Shown here: positions 1 to 9,310 of the stretch, one piece after another
How the letters are laid out: each line of letters opens with the position of its first letter
How positions within the stretch are numbered: position 1 is the first letter of the stretch
From: Melissococcus plutonius ATCC 35311
GTDB lineage: Bacteria > Bacillota > Bacilli > Lactobacillales > Enterococcaceae
Direction: 5' to 3'
DNA length: 64,000 bases
Assembly: GCF_000270185.1 (NCBI RefSeq)
Contig: NC_015516.1
Location: 226,001 to 290,000 of the forward strand
Notes under the pieces: generated by a model
What the model was told of the DNA's origin: nothing
Database searches by the model: none
What the model saw: only the letters and a program-made list of their open reading frames with translations
Position numbers and translations under genes: made by a program

Positions 1-318
1 GATTTGTTATCTAATAAGGTAGGTAAAAAAGAAAATGACTCTCTCAATTTCTTTTGTAGCAATAAAATTATTGTTTTATATATTGTCTTTTATTGTATCT
101 AGTTCAATGAAACTAAAAATTATATTTGATAATTACATGGTTAGATAAGATGATATACTTAATCTAAGTACATTAAAAATTATTCTATAAAAATTATACA
201 ATTTAAATGGTCATTTAAATAGAGATTTTTAAAATAAAAAAATCTTTAATTGTGCTATTTAAACTTTCAATTTTATTAAAATAGCATTGATTAAAAGAAT
301 AAAAATACCTAGGATTAT
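1..318. other. AT-rich stretch without a recognisable gene
   Basis: No reading frame here resembles a protein I know. The stretch is almost entirely A and T with scattered stop codons in all frames. It belongs to the degraded accessory region that ends at guaA. Confidence 0.6.
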
Positions 319-663
319 TTGAATAATCGGGAAAGAAGAGAGAGAAGTAAGGTGAATAGTTATAATTATATTATTTTCATTATTTCAATACTATTATTAA
401 TAAATGTATGCTTTTTTGATCATGGTCAAAACGCTGGACTAGGTTTTCAAACCAAAAGAAGTATGGCTTCAAAGAAAGCCTGGGTTTATTCTCAAAAAAT
501 TTTTTATGGAACGATTATTTTGATATCAGCAATATCAATAATTTTGAATTATTTTAATATCATTTCAAATACCATAGCAATTTTTTTATCTATTATAGGA
601 ATAATCTTAGCAGGTGGACTTACTCAGTTTAGTTTAATTTATAATCAGGTGAATGAAAAATAA
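319..663 (+). CDS. Small SdpI-like membrane protein
   Basis: A protein of up to 114 residues. It has a hydrophobic segment near residues 17-32, the motif GFQTKRSM near residues 42-49, then two further membrane segments (about 63-80 and 85-105). The G-[FY]-x-T-x-RSM motif followed by an alternating K/W stretch and a membrane helix is typical of the C-terminal half of SdpI-family proteins, which include the immunity protein for the Bacillus SDP toxin. Many family members of this size are of unknown role. The TTG at 319 has a weak SD (AGGA) upstream. A GTG at 352 is an alternative start. No toxin gene is visible nearby, so an immunity role is not supported by context. Confidence 0.5.
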   Translation: MNNRERRERSKVNSYNYIIFIISILLLINVCFFDHGQNAGLGFQTKRSMASKKAWVYSQKIFYGTIILISAISIILNYFNIISNTIAIFLSIIGIILAGGLTQFSLIYNQVNEK

Positions 664-982
664 GATGAAAAAAATAGTGAATTATATATTCCCATGATGC
701 TGGAATTGTAATTATATATCACAGTATATAGCTGAATAGGAAGGCCGTTGTTCAAATGTTTTGAGGAGTAAATTTATAATGACATCATCTGAAAGAGGAA
801 TATAGAATCTTTATATTTAAAGATTTTTAGGTTCTTTTTGTTATTTCTCTACTTTCTATTTAAAAATAAATTCAAAGTTAATCTAATCAATTTCTTAATT
901 TTGAAGACTTTAAATATTTAAACAGACTTAAGTGGTAAATTTTATGGGCAGTTATCAATTGAAATAGATTTATATATAAGAA
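664..982. other. Intergenic region with a dead micro-ORF
   Basis: There is no intact gene. A good SD (GAGGAG near 762) precedes an ATG at 780 that runs only eight codons before a stop, which looks like the start of a decayed gene. A short inverted repeat (AATCTTTA/TAAAGATT, about 807-826) followed by T-rich sequence could be a weak terminator. Confidence 0.4.
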
Positions 983-1312
983 TTAACCGCTAATTCGTAA
1001 AGGAAATTTGAAAAATATGACTAAAAGCATAAAAATTAAAAGTAATATTATTAAGATAATATAAAAGATTTTTCCATAAAAATTTTTATTGTTGATTGTC
1101 CATCCGTGAATACTTTGAACCCAGAGTGGCGTATACTTGGCTGTGATTTTATCTGTTTTACCAGATTTGAGAATTTTTATTAGTAAATAGATTAGTATGA
1201 TGCATGTAACTATAGCATAGGGGATTGAGGGTAATCTTTTTTGTTTGTATAGAATTGTACATGTAGCTAGAGTAAAGATACCTATCCATATTTTTTTTAG
1301 GCTAAGACTCAT
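983..1312 (-). CDS. Unknown small membrane protein
   Basis: A 109-residue protein that I do not recognise. It has three hydrophobic segments, about residues 7-22, 30-47 and 80-103, with a polar stretch containing two Trp (WVQ and GW) between the second and third. The ATG start is preceded by a strong SD (AAAGGAG, about 9 nt away on the minus strand). A TATACT -10-like sequence lies further upstream, so it looks like an expressed, intact gene although it sits in a decayed region. The neighbours are relics, so context gives no functional clue. Confidence 0.5.
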   Translation of the reverse strand: MSLSLKKIWIGIFTLATCTILYKQKRLPSIPYAIVTCIILIYLLIKILKSGKTDKITAKYTPLWVQSIHGWTINNKNFYGKIFYIILIILLLIFMLLVIFFKFPLRISG

Positions 1313-2233
1313 AAGAAATACTCCTTTGCTATAATTTCTTTATTTTCTACAGTATAACATCTATTGACTGACATTTCATTTGCGAAGTTATGATTAACAT
1401 TAACGATTGTAATGTCAATGAATTTTAGTTTAATGTTCACTATAATAAAATTCACCTTCTTTTATACAATGTTAGAGAGAACTTTATCTGATATAAGGAT
1501 ATCTGGTTTTTTTATTAAAGCACACACTATTCTTAATGATTGTACTTGTCCAGCACTATATTATTATTTAAAAAATTTCTTTGAAAATTTGAGATATCAG
1601 TTTTCATGTCCAGTCCCACAATATTAAAGAAATAGTTTAAGTCTATTTTATAAGCGTTAAGCATGTCTATTTCTTGATAGAAATTTTCTAATACAAAATT
1701 TTGCTGATTATCAATGTGTAATATGTTTTACTGTTGTAGATATATTGAGAATGAGATGAAAAACTAATAAATTAGGAAACATTGTTGATGAACTAATAAA
1801 ATTAAGTTAGATATACCAAAAAATTTATTATTAAAATATCTTATTTTTAATCGTTTACATATTTACAAAAAGTTTATATAATGAAATGAAAAATTGTTAT
1901 TATTAACAGAATTAAAGATTATATTTGTTTATGATAAATACACAATTGAAAAACCTAACTTTAGTGAGTGGATGGAATAATTATAAAAGATTGATGCCTT
2001 ATCATCTAATGTTAATAAAGAAAATTCAATGAATTAAATCAAATATCAACAGTAAAACCTATCAAAAAGTTTAGTTAGGTTTTTTATTTTATTGAAAAAA
2101 TAGATAAAAATAATAAATGGATTAATAATTTAAAATGTTAATAATTATAATAGTGAGCAAGAAAGTGAATATCTTATAAAAGTAAACAGTACTTCAATAT
2201 TAGGAGACAAACTTGTCGATGATATATATATAA
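1313..2233. other. Gene-free AT-rich region
   Basis: About 0.9 kb without a convincing gene. A 71-codon open frame at 1412-1627 shows no recognisable domain and no SD, and is probably chance. A hairpin with a T-run lies at 2054-2085. The area is probably the residue of deleted accessory genes. Confidence 0.5.
2054..2085 (+). terminator. Small rho-independent terminator-like hairpin
   Basis: AAAACCTA at 2054-2061 pairs with TAGGTTTT at 2076-2083, and T-rich sequence follows. There is no intact gene upstream, so it is probably left over from a lost transcription unit. Confidence 0.45.
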
Positions 2234-2683
2234 AATAAGATAAAAATTAATAATTTCATTGCTATTCTAACTGTTTCTATCATATTAATTATCCCTCAAA
2301 TAGTGACAAAAAATATGATAATAGGTTCAGACTCAGTTTTCCACTTCAATCGCTTTTACGGAGCGGCAGGACAAATTAGAAGTAGGAATTTTAGTTATTT
2401 TATTAGCTTGTATGAATTTTAATAGTCAGGAAGAATTGTCAATGCTTTTTATAGTCCTTTTTTTGTATATCTACATGAAATAATTGTTCTTCTAAGTAGA
2501 AATTGGTTTGTGTATCAAGTCTTGTCAAATTTTATATTATTTATTATATCTGGCGCTTTAATGAATATTTTTCTTAAAAAAGGTAGTTTTAGTTATATAA
2601 AATGTTTGTTTGGATCCATAGTATTTATGACCACCTTTTCTATTCAGTAGGGGGTGACTAGACAAAAATTTTCTAGTTGGACA
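2234..2683 (+). pseudogene. Relic of a large YfhO-like polytopic membrane protein
   Basis: One reading frame (codons in register with GGT at 2324) keeps about 150 residues of recognisable protein. It shows a hydrophobic N-terminal helix, then GSDSVFHFNRFYGAA, FSYFISLYEF, SGRIVNAFYSPFF, and later TRQKFSSW. This matches the start of YfhO-type membrane proteins of streptococci and enterococci, which are around 800 residues long. Where relatives usually read FQQSG, the frame reads F-stop-stop-SG (TAA TAG), consistent with CAA CAG after two C-to-T changes. A third stop follows at about 2649. The coding sequence ends abruptly at an IS30 relic, so most of the gene is gone. Family assignment is from memory of the motif. 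Confidence 0.55.
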
Positions 2684-3034
2684 GATGAAATACGCCAGTC
2701 TAAAACATTCTATAAAGTGTACGAACAGAACAATCAATAGGGAATGCTGCACGACCGATAACCATATCTGGCCCTCATCCTTGAACAACTTTTGTCCGAA
2801 TGTAGGCTTCTTGTTTCGCTGGTAAAACGATGGGATGTCTATCACATTGGCTTTTTTCCTATATTGGTTGAAATAATCAAAAGTGGTATACCCCATTTTA
2901 AAATATAGATATACTTTATGAATTGTTTGTCTTGAACGTTTTAAGCAACGTGCTGTTTTAAGTACCGATTGATTGATTTTGCTATCATTACCAGTTTGTC
3001 TGGTGTAAGATGGATATATGGCATTTGTACTCAC
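2684..3034 (-). pseudogene. Frameshifted IS30-family transposase fragment
   Basis: On the minus strand from 3034, residues such as KRSRQTIHKVY and FDYFNQYRKK match the N-terminal DNA-binding part of IS30 transposases. The family sequence then continues in another frame (RHPIVLPAKQEAYIRTKV, GPDMVIGRAAFPIDCSVRTLYRMF). It is interrupted by TGA where Trp is expected and by TAG where Lys is expected. The gene is therefore dead from one frameshift plus at least two nonsense changes. It is also truncated: the DDE catalytic domain is absent, and the fragment ends inside the YfhO-like relic. An SD (AAGGAG) precedes the original start. Confidence 0.75.
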
Positions 3035-3110
3035 TCCTTATAATTTTTTCAAGGGAACTATTTTGAATGTAGCACAAATGACTTTTTTAGTTGTCTAGCT
3101 TAATTTTACA
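2684..3110 (-). mobile_element. IS30-type insertion sequence remnant
   Basis: This covers the transposase fragment plus its upstream end up to about 3110, where AT-rich sequence containing TGTGCTACATT (minus strand) probably is the IS terminus. The right part of the element and the opposite inverted repeat are missing, so it cannot move by itself. The boundaries are approximate. Confidence 0.5.
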
Positions 3111-3470
3111 ATCGGCGATATATAAATGCTTATTATTCTGATATGCAAGATATTTATTTTGGTTACAAATATTGGTTGTAGGCATCTGAGATTCAATAAA
3201 ATAAAGTAAAGTAAAACTCTTTCTTTAGAAAATTCACTCACAAGGTAGATATGATAATTTTTTATAATACTATCAGACTACAGATTAGCAAACTAGGTTA
3301 TAAGAAAGATAACGATATAAGTAAAAATCCCTTGTCAAATATTAATCTGACAAGGAATTTTTGGTAGGGGAAATGGTAGGGAACCATCTTATTTTTAATG
3401 AAAATTAAGTACCTTAGCAATTGAAGAATGTTGATTTATAGGCATTCCCCATCTATATTATGTTAGCCTT
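3111..3470. other. Region between IS relic and guaA, with short repeats
   Basis: No gene is visible. It contains a hairpin at 3323-3362 and two copies of GGTAGGG (3363-3369 and 3375-3381) just downstream of guaA. Similar tandem GGTAGGG sequences occur near phage or integrative-element ends, but that link is only suggestive here. Confidence 0.4.
3323..3362 (-). terminator. Hairpin terminator downstream of guaA
   Basis: CCTTGTCA and TGACAAGG (3329-3354) form a stem with a 10-nt loop. It is flanked by A-rich and T-rich tracts, so it can act in both directions. It lies about 110 bases after the guaA stop codon. Confidence 0.6.
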
Positions 3471-5036
3471 TTATTCCCACTCAACAGTTGCAGGTGGTTT
3501 AGAAGTGATATCGTACACAATACGATTAACATGAGCCACCTCGTTAACAATGCGGACACTGACCTGTTGAAGAACGTCCCAAGGAATTCTGGCAAAGTCG
3601 GCAGTCATGCCATCAATAGAAGTTACTGCCCGGATACCGACAGTATAATCATAGGTACGTCCATCTCCCATGACACCTACACTGCGAATGCCGGGTAGTA
3701 CGGTGAAATATTGCCAGATTTCTCTATCGAGACCGGCTTTTTTGATTTCTTCTTGTAAGATAGCATCTGATTCACGTACAATTTCCAGTTTATCTTCTGT
3801 AATTTCACCAATGACACGAATACCTAAACCTGGTCCAGGGAAAGGTTGGCGCCAAACGATGCTGTCTGGCATACCTAATTGGGTACCTAATTCACGTACT
3901 TCATCTTTAAATAAAGTGTTCAAGGGTTCAATCAACTCAAAATGCATATCTTCTGGTAAGCCACCAACGTTGTGATGTGACTTAATTGTTTGGGCAGTCT
4001 CTGTACCACTTTCGATAACGTCTGTATATAAGGTTCCTTGAGCTAAAAAGTCAATGCCTTTTTGACCTGCAAGTTTCTTCGCCTCATCATCAAAAACATA
4101 GACAAATTCATTTCCAATAATTTTGCGTTTTTTTTCTGGGTCTTCAATTCCTTTTAATAGGTCTAGGAAACGTTTTTGAGCGTCTACTTTGATGATGTTT
4201 AATCCAAATTTTCCGCCTAAGCTTTCCATTACTTGTTTGGCTTCATTTTTACGTAGTAAACCATGATCAACAAAAATACAAGTCAACTGATCACCAATCG
4301 CTTTTTGTAAAAGAACACCTACAACACTAGAATCAACGCCACCAGAAAGGCCAAGTAATACACGTTTATCTACAACTTTTTCTCGAATTTTTGCAATTTC
4401 CATTTCAATAAAGTTGTCCATTGTCCAGTTGCCTTGACAATGACAAACATCAAAAGCAAAATGGCGTAATAATTCTGTACCATATTCAGAATGACGAACT
4501 TCCGGATGAAATTGCACACCATGAAATTGTCGCTCATTATTTTGAATAGAGGCAATTGGACAATCTTTGCTAGTAGCAACGGTCACAAAACCAGGTGCTG
4601 TTTTTGTGACTAGATCGCCATGACTCATCCAAACGGTTTGTTGTCTAGGTGTATCACTAAATAAATTCGCTGATTTTTCAAAAATTTCGAGATTGGCTTT
4701 TCCATATTCACGATTTTCAGCTGGTTCAACAGTTCCACCTAAATTATAGGTCATTAACTGCATACCATAACAAATTCCCAAAATTGGAATTCCTAAATTA
4801 TAGATTTCTGGATCAATACGAAATGCTTTTTCATCATATACACTATTGGGGCCACCTGAGAAGATAATTCCTTTAGGAGCTAATTTTTTGATTTCTTCTG
4901 CGGTTGTTCGATGACTAAGTAATTCTGAAAAAACACCAAATTCACGAATCCGACGAGTAATTAATTGATTGTATTGACTGCCAAAATCTAAGACAATAAT
5001 TTTTTCAATTGTTTTTAAATCTATCACATGGGTCAC
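3471..5036 (-). CDS. guaA: GMP synthase (glutamine-hydrolysing)
   Basis: Converts XMP to GMP using glutamine and ATP, the last step of de novo GMP synthesis in the cytosol. The 521 residues match the family length. The N-terminal class I glutamine amidotransferase domain has the catalytic triad Cys89 (GICYG), His177 and Glu179 (HPEV). The ATP pyrophosphatase domain has the P-loop SGGVDS at 231-236. The C-terminal dimerisation domain ends in the usual VEWE. The start is GTG, with AGGAG 9 nt upstream on the minus strand. The 3' end of guaA is a known integration site for genomic islands, and here it borders a decayed accessory region. Confidence 0.97.
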   Translation of the reverse strand: MTHVIDLKTIEKIIVLDFGSQYNQLITRRIREFGVFSELLSHRTTAEEIKKLAPKGIIFSGGPNSVYDEKAFRIDPEIYNLGIPILGICYGMQLMTYNLGGTVEPAENREYGKANLEIFEKSANLFSDTPRQQTVWMSHGDLVTKTAPGFVTVATSKDCPIASIQNNERQFHGVQFHPEVRHSEYGTELLRHFAFDVCHCQGNWTMDNFIEMEIAKIREKVVDKRVLLGLSGGVDSSVVGVLLQKAIGDQLTCIFVDHGLLRKNEAKQVMESLGGKFGLNIIKVDAQKRFLDLLKGIEDPEKKRKIIGNEFVYVFDDEAKKLAGQKGIDFLAQGTLYTDVIESGTETAQTIKSHHNVGGLPEDMHFELIEPLNTLFKDEVRELGTQLGMPDSIVWRQPFPGPGLGIRVIGEITEDKLEIVRESDAILQEEIKKAGLDREIWQYFTVLPGIRSVGVMGDGRTYDYTVGIRAVTSIDGMTADFARIPWDVLQQVSVRIVNEVAHVNRIVYDITSKPPATVEWE

Positions 5037-5415
5037 ACTTGCTAACTCCTATCTCTGTCATTTGTTTTTTTAAAAAAATAATCATTTAGTAGAATCGTTA
5101 ATAAAAAATAGAGTTTGTTATAATAAGTTTTTTTATTCTATTTAAATTTAATATAAATAGAATAAAATTTAAATGAAAAATTGCTATTTAGATCACTTTT
5201 TGATGAATATCTAAGCGTTATTCTATTATATCCAGTTTTATTCCATATCCAAATATGCGAGAATGAACTGTCTATTGAATAAATGAATTGAATCGATTAA
5301 TACAGAAAACATTAATTTTATATATAGAAAATTAATGATGAGTGGATAATAGAAAGATATATCATAGATTGATCTTGAAAAATAGTTTGCTGGGTAGTTA
5401 AAAGCTTAATTATTA
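5037..5415. other. guaA upstream region
   Basis: This 380-bp AT-rich stretch must carry the guaA promoter. TATAAC-like -10 candidates exist on the minus strand near 5115-5125 without a convincing -35. I looked for a purine riboswitch core and did not see one. No terminator for coaA is obvious. Confidence 0.45.
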
Positions 5416-6339
5416 TCAATATTTTCGCAAGAAGATTTCATCAATACTATGATTTGTTGTTTTATGAAGTATGATATCAGCACGACCTCTGGTAGGCAAG
5501 ATATATTCATTCAAATTTTTTAAATTAATTGTTTTCCAGACATTTTTTGCCATTGCAAAGGCTTCTTTACGATCGCCAACTGCATAAGAGTAATAGTAAT
5601 TATCTGGATTACGAAAGGCAGTATTTAATAAAGCTTCAAACCTTTCTAAGTACCATTGTTCAATTAATCTAGGATCTGCATCTACGTAAATTGAGAAATC
5701 AAAGAAATCACTGACATAAATCTGTTGATTTGCTGGTAATTGTAATGTGTTAATCCCTTCAACAATCAAGATATCTGGCTGTTGAATTAAGTTATATTCA
5801 TTTTCAATAACATCATAAGTATCATGAGAGTAAAGCGGTGCCTTGATTGTTTCTTTTCCACTTTTTACCTCATTTAAAAAGGCAATTAACTTTTTCATAT
5901 CATAGCTTTCTGGAAATCCTTTACGTCCTAAAATTCCTTTTTGCTTTAGCACATGATTGGGATACAAAAATCCATCAGTAGTAATGAGTTCTACACTCTT
6001 TTCTTTAAACATACGACCAAAAATAGTATGTAAAAGACGGGCAGTTGTACTTTTTCCAACAGCGACACTGCCGGCAATGCCAACAATGAAAGGTGGTGCC
6101 TGGACGTATTCATGTAAGAATAAACCCTTGCTTAGAGTTAGCGATTCAAATTCCTTCATATACAGATGAATTAAATGCGTAAGAGGAATATAGATATCTT
6201 GAACATCCTGGAGAGAGATACGGTCATTAAGACTTTTGATATGTTCGAGTTCTTCAGCGGTTAATAATGCTTTCCCGTCCCGATAGAATCCTCGCCATTC
6301 TTCACGTGAGATTGGGTAATAATTTATTTTATCGTCCAT
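5416..6339 (-). CDS. coaA: Type I pantothenate kinase
   Basis: Phosphorylates pantothenate, the first and usually rate-limiting step of coenzyme A synthesis. The 307-residue protein matches the CoaA (type I) family, with the Walker A sequence GSVAVGKST at 90-98 and the conserved segments TTDGFLYPN and EGINTLQ. The ATG is preceded by GGAGG on the minus strand. It is transcribed divergently from the GDSL hydrolase gene and upstream of guaA in the same direction, but a 380-bp gap makes a shared operon unlikely. Confidence 0.95.
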   Translation of the reverse strand: MDDKINYYPISREEWRGFYRDGKALLTAEELEHIKSLNDRISLQDVQDIYIPLTHLIHLYMKEFESLTLSKGLFLHEYVQAPPFIVGIAGSVAVGKSTTARLLHTIFGRMFKEKSVELITTDGFLYPNHVLKQKGILGRKGFPESYDMKKLIAFLNEVKSGKETIKAPLYSHDTYDVIENEYNLIQQPDILIVEGINTLQLPANQQIYVSDFFDFSIYVDADPRLIEQWYLERFEALLNTAFRNPDNYYYSYAVGDRKEAFAMAKNVWKTINLKNLNEYILPTRGRADIILHKTTNHSIDEIFLRKY

Positions 6340-6495
6340 GTAAATCCTCCAAAAAAATTAAACGCTAGTTTTTGTTTATTTTAACATAGTTTGAGCAAGT
6401 ATAACATATATTATAAATATAAATGCTGCATTTATTAAAATGATCAAACATGTTATTATAAGAAAGCAAATTAAAGTAAAGGAGAAGAAAGAGAA

Positions 6496-7098
6496 ATGAA
6501 AAAAATTGTTCTTTTTGGCGATAGTATTACGGCTGGTCGCTTTATCGAAGCTGTTTCTCCTATCTTGGTTGATGATATAAAAAAAGATATCACTCGTATG
6601 CATCTAGAAACTGTTGAAATTATTAACGCAGGTAGTAGATCAGCGGATACAACTGAGGATGGATTAAAACGTCTACAAAGGGAGGTACTGGATGAACAGC
6701 CAGATATTGTTACTATCTTTTTTGGCGCCAATGATGTAGCCGAATATTGTTTAGTTGAAGTAGAACAATATATAAATAATTTAAACTTCATGGTTGAGCA
6801 AATTGGTCATGATAAAGTTATTTTAATTACACCTTCTTATATTAATAGTGATAAAAAGGTTGATCGTCCTCAAGAACGTTTACAGGAATATCAAAGACGA
6901 GTGAAACAATTAGGACGTGACCTATCTGTTCCAGTTGTTGATTTGTATAAAGCAATGTGCAGCTATCCAGGGTCTAATGAATTTTTACAGGTAGATGGCT
7001 TACATTTTTCTAAAGTTGGTTATGAATTATTGAGTGCATTGATTGTTCAAGAATTAAAAAGTAAACTAAAAAAAATTAAAATAAAGGAGAAAACATGA
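6496..7098 (+). CDS. SGNH/GDSL-family hydrolase
   Basis: A 200-residue esterase-type hydrolase. Block I FGDSIT contains the nucleophile Ser10, block III is GAND near residue 75, and the C-terminal D-x-x-H is in VDGLHFS. No signal peptide is present, so it should be cytosolic. The substrate is unknown; family members include lysophospholipases and acyl-esterases. The SD AAAGGAG lies about 9 nt before the ATG. The stop overlaps the next start (ATGA at 7095-7098), so it is translationally coupled to the methyltransferase gene. Confidence 0.85.
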   Translation: MKKIVLFGDSITAGRFIEAVSPILVDDIKKDITRMHLETVEIINAGSRSADTTEDGLKRLQREVLDEQPDIVTIFFGANDVAEYCLVEVEQYINNLNFMVEQIGHDKVILITPSYINSDKKVDRPQERLQEYQRRVKQLGRDLSVPVVDLYKAMCSYPGSNEFLQVDGLHFSKVGYELLSALIVQELKSKLKKIKIKEKT

Positions 7099-7697
7099 CC
7101 GATCATTATTACACAGAAAATCCTGAAACGCCTCATCAAAAAGAACAATGGTCCTTTGAATTAAAAAATCAGGTTTTTCATTTTGAAACCGATACACATG
7201 TCTTTTCAAGAAAGACGATTGATTATGGAACAAGAGTTTTAATTGATACGTTTAATGGTAAAGAACTACCAGAAGGAGATATGTTGGATGTTGGTTGTGG
7301 CTATGGTCCCATTGGCTTAACTTTAGCATCTGTAACTGGACGTTTCGTTGAAATGGTTGATGTTAATCAACGAGCGATCGGTTTAGCAAAAGAAAATGCA
7401 AAACGAAATCATATTAAGAACGTAGACATTCATTATTCAAATATTTATGATGAACTTAATCGATCACACTATGCAGCAATCATTAGTAATCCGCCAATTC
7501 GTGCTGGCAAAACTGTTGTACATAACATTCTTAGTGGTGCTCATCAATTGCTTGAAAGCAAAGGGACCTTGACAGTTGTTATTCGAAAAAAGCAGGGCGC
7601 ACCAAGTGCTGAAAAGAAAATGAAGGAAATCTTTGGTAATGTAGAAATAGTGACCAGGGATAAAGGATATTATGTTTTACGAAGTACAAAAGGATGA
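7095..7697 (+). CDS. RsmC-like class I SAM-dependent methyltransferase
   Basis: A 200-residue methyltransferase of the YbxB/RsmC-like group. The SAM-binding motif LDVGCGYGPIG is near residues 63-73. The motif NPP (ISNPPIRAGK) is near residues 136-145, typical of enzymes acting on exocyclic amino groups of guanine or adenine in RNA. The likely substrate is ribosomal RNA, by analogy with RsmC, but the exact base is not known for this short form. It overlaps the upstream hydrolase gene by 4 nt and has its own SD (AAAGGAG) inside that gene. Confidence 0.82.
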   Translation: MTDHYYTENPETPHQKEQWSFELKNQVFHFETDTHVFSRKTIDYGTRVLIDTFNGKELPEGDMLDVGCGYGPIGLTLASVTGRFVEMVDVNQRAIGLAKENAKRNHIKNVDIHYSNIYDELNRSHYAAIISNPPIRAGKTVVHNILSGAHQLLESKGTLTVVIRKKQGAPSAEKKMKEIFGNVEIVTRDKGYYVLRSTKG

Positions 7698-7947
7698 ATT
7701 TTAAAATTAAATAGTATGTAGATGACTTAGTAAAAACAAACATATTTTAAGAAATTATATTTTGTTTATTTTTGTTCAATAGGTGTACTAGCTATTTTGC
7801 TGAGACTATTGCTCGATTAACTCACAATGTAAAATGCATAAGAGATCGTTCTACTTGAATATTTAATGGTGACCTTAATCAAAAAATTTACTTTTATAAA
7901 ACAAAATATAATTTAAGCGAAAAACAATTGAGAGAGGAGAAAAAATC

Positions 7948-8433
7948 ATGCTAGGAGTAGGATTATTATTTGTAGCAATTACATTAATAAGCAATGGAGT
8001 AGGTGGCTTATTAGATATCGACCAACGCTCGATTGCTTTATTAAATCTTTTGACAGGTAGTCTTTCATTTTTAATCAATACGATTTATTTATTCCATGGT
8101 GATTATTATAGTGCTGGTACTGGATATCTTTTTTCTTTTACCTATCTACTCGTTGGAATTATTTATGTTTTTGATCTCGATATGAAGGTTTATGGCATTT
8201 TTGCTTTATTTGTTGCAATAAACACTTTATTATGTGCCTATATTTCTTATTTCTCAGATGGCGATTGGCGTTTTGCATTAATTTGGTTGTCTTGGGGTGT
8301 ATTATGGGGTCTTGGTTTTGTTGAATATGTCTTGGAAAAACCAATTGGAAAACCAGTCTTTTATTTAGCAATTTTGGAAGGAATTGTTACTTGTTGGATT
8401 CCAGGTTTTATGATGTTAGCACAAGTTTGGTAG
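7948..8433 (+). CDS. AmiS/UreI-family channel (urea/amide/acetate type)
   Basis: A 161-residue protein with about six membrane helices and hallmarks of the AmiS/UreI family: an N-terminal GVGLLFV helix, LYxFHGDYYSAGTGY-type loop residues, and a C-terminal helix with LEGIVTCWIPGF. Members are small-solute channels, such as the Helicobacter urea channel UreI and the amide porin AmiS. No urease or amidase gene lies nearby, so the permeant is unknown. The SD GAGAGGAG lies 8-12 nt before the ATG. It is monocistronic, with its own terminator about 110 bp downstream. Confidence 0.85.
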   Translation: MLGVGLLFVAITLISNGVGGLLDIDQRSIALLNLLTGSLSFLINTIYLFHGDYYSAGTGYLFSFTYLLVGIIYVFDLDMKVYGIFALFVAINTLLCAYISYFSDGDWRFALIWLSWGVLWGLGFVEYVLEKPIGKPVFYLAILEGIVTCWIPGFMMLAQVW

Positions 8434-8543
8434 TGAAAAATAAAAATTATATTAAAATTTATTGATGAGCAAAAACAACCGATTAATTAAGCAAATAGAG
8501 AAATGACTTCTATAATGACAAGAAGATCGATTATAAGATGGGT

Positions 8544-8580
8544 AAAAACATAGGAAAATTTTTTCCTATGTTTTTTATTT
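8544..8580 (+). terminator. Terminator of the UreI-like gene
   Basis: AAAAACATAGGAAAA pairs with TTTTCCTATGTTTTT, and a run of T follows. It is a long, symmetric rho-independent hairpin. Confidence 0.85.
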
Positions 8581-9310
8581 TTTAATAGTCGAAACTCATA
8601 AAAATTTATTTTTATGTTTCATCGAATAGAAATTTTTTGATAATACAAAATAGCTGGTTAATTTTGAATAGGTGACTAAATTTTCTATATTTAGCCATTT
8701 ATTTAGTTATTGTTCGTTATTTAATGAGAATAAACAGTTTATTTTCTTGATTTTTATTTTAATTAGTAGTAATTAATTAATCTCAATTCCTAATTTTATC
8801 CCTAATTTTTAATCATTATAACCGATTATTTAATTTTAAATTTTATCCATCTTTTCTTTATTATCTACTATTTTTTTACGAACGTTTCTGGTAAACTGTA
8901 GATAGTTTGATAGGTATCTATATAGATGGCGAATGTAACAAAGTAGGCGAAATATAATTTCATTTATGCTAACAATCATCAATGATGAAAAAACAAACGA
9001 TAATCTAAGATGATAGAAAATAAGTTAATTACCGATCAAGTTAAATGATAAGAAAAATAGAAATAAAAATGGCTATCAAATTGGATGAATTTTCTATAGA
9101 TTGTTTGATGAATGTGACCAATCAAGAGAATAAAAATGATAACTGATGAGAAAAAAATAATGGAACTTAATCGAAAATAAATATTGTTAGCCTTGATATA
9201 TATGGCTGACTCTTAATATATGATTTGTAGCCTGTAATTACAAAAATAACTAGTAATTTTTACTATATAAAAATCAAAAAATGAATAAAGAATCTGAAGG
9301 GAATCATAAA
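8581..9310. other. 730-bp gene-free region upstream of cdd
   Basis: No intact gene. At 9160-9180 the sequence reads ATG then codons for ELNRK and a stop. MELNR is a common DeoC N-terminus, so this may be the stump of a lost deoC. In enterococci pdp and deoC commonly precede cdd. The evidence is only five residues. The rest is AT-rich and unrecognisable. Confidence 0.4.

Noticed and set aside
1412..1627. 71-codon open frame on the plus strand
   Set aside because: No SD, no recognisable domain and composition like its AT-rich surroundings; likely chance.
2558..3034. 158-codon open frame read as one intact protein
   Set aside because: Its first third is IS30 transposase, but the rest is the wrong phase of the transposase and the antisense of another relic, so it is not a real protein.
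5037..5415. Possible purine riboswitch before guaA
   Set aside because: The conserved purine riboswitch core could not be found on the minus strand.
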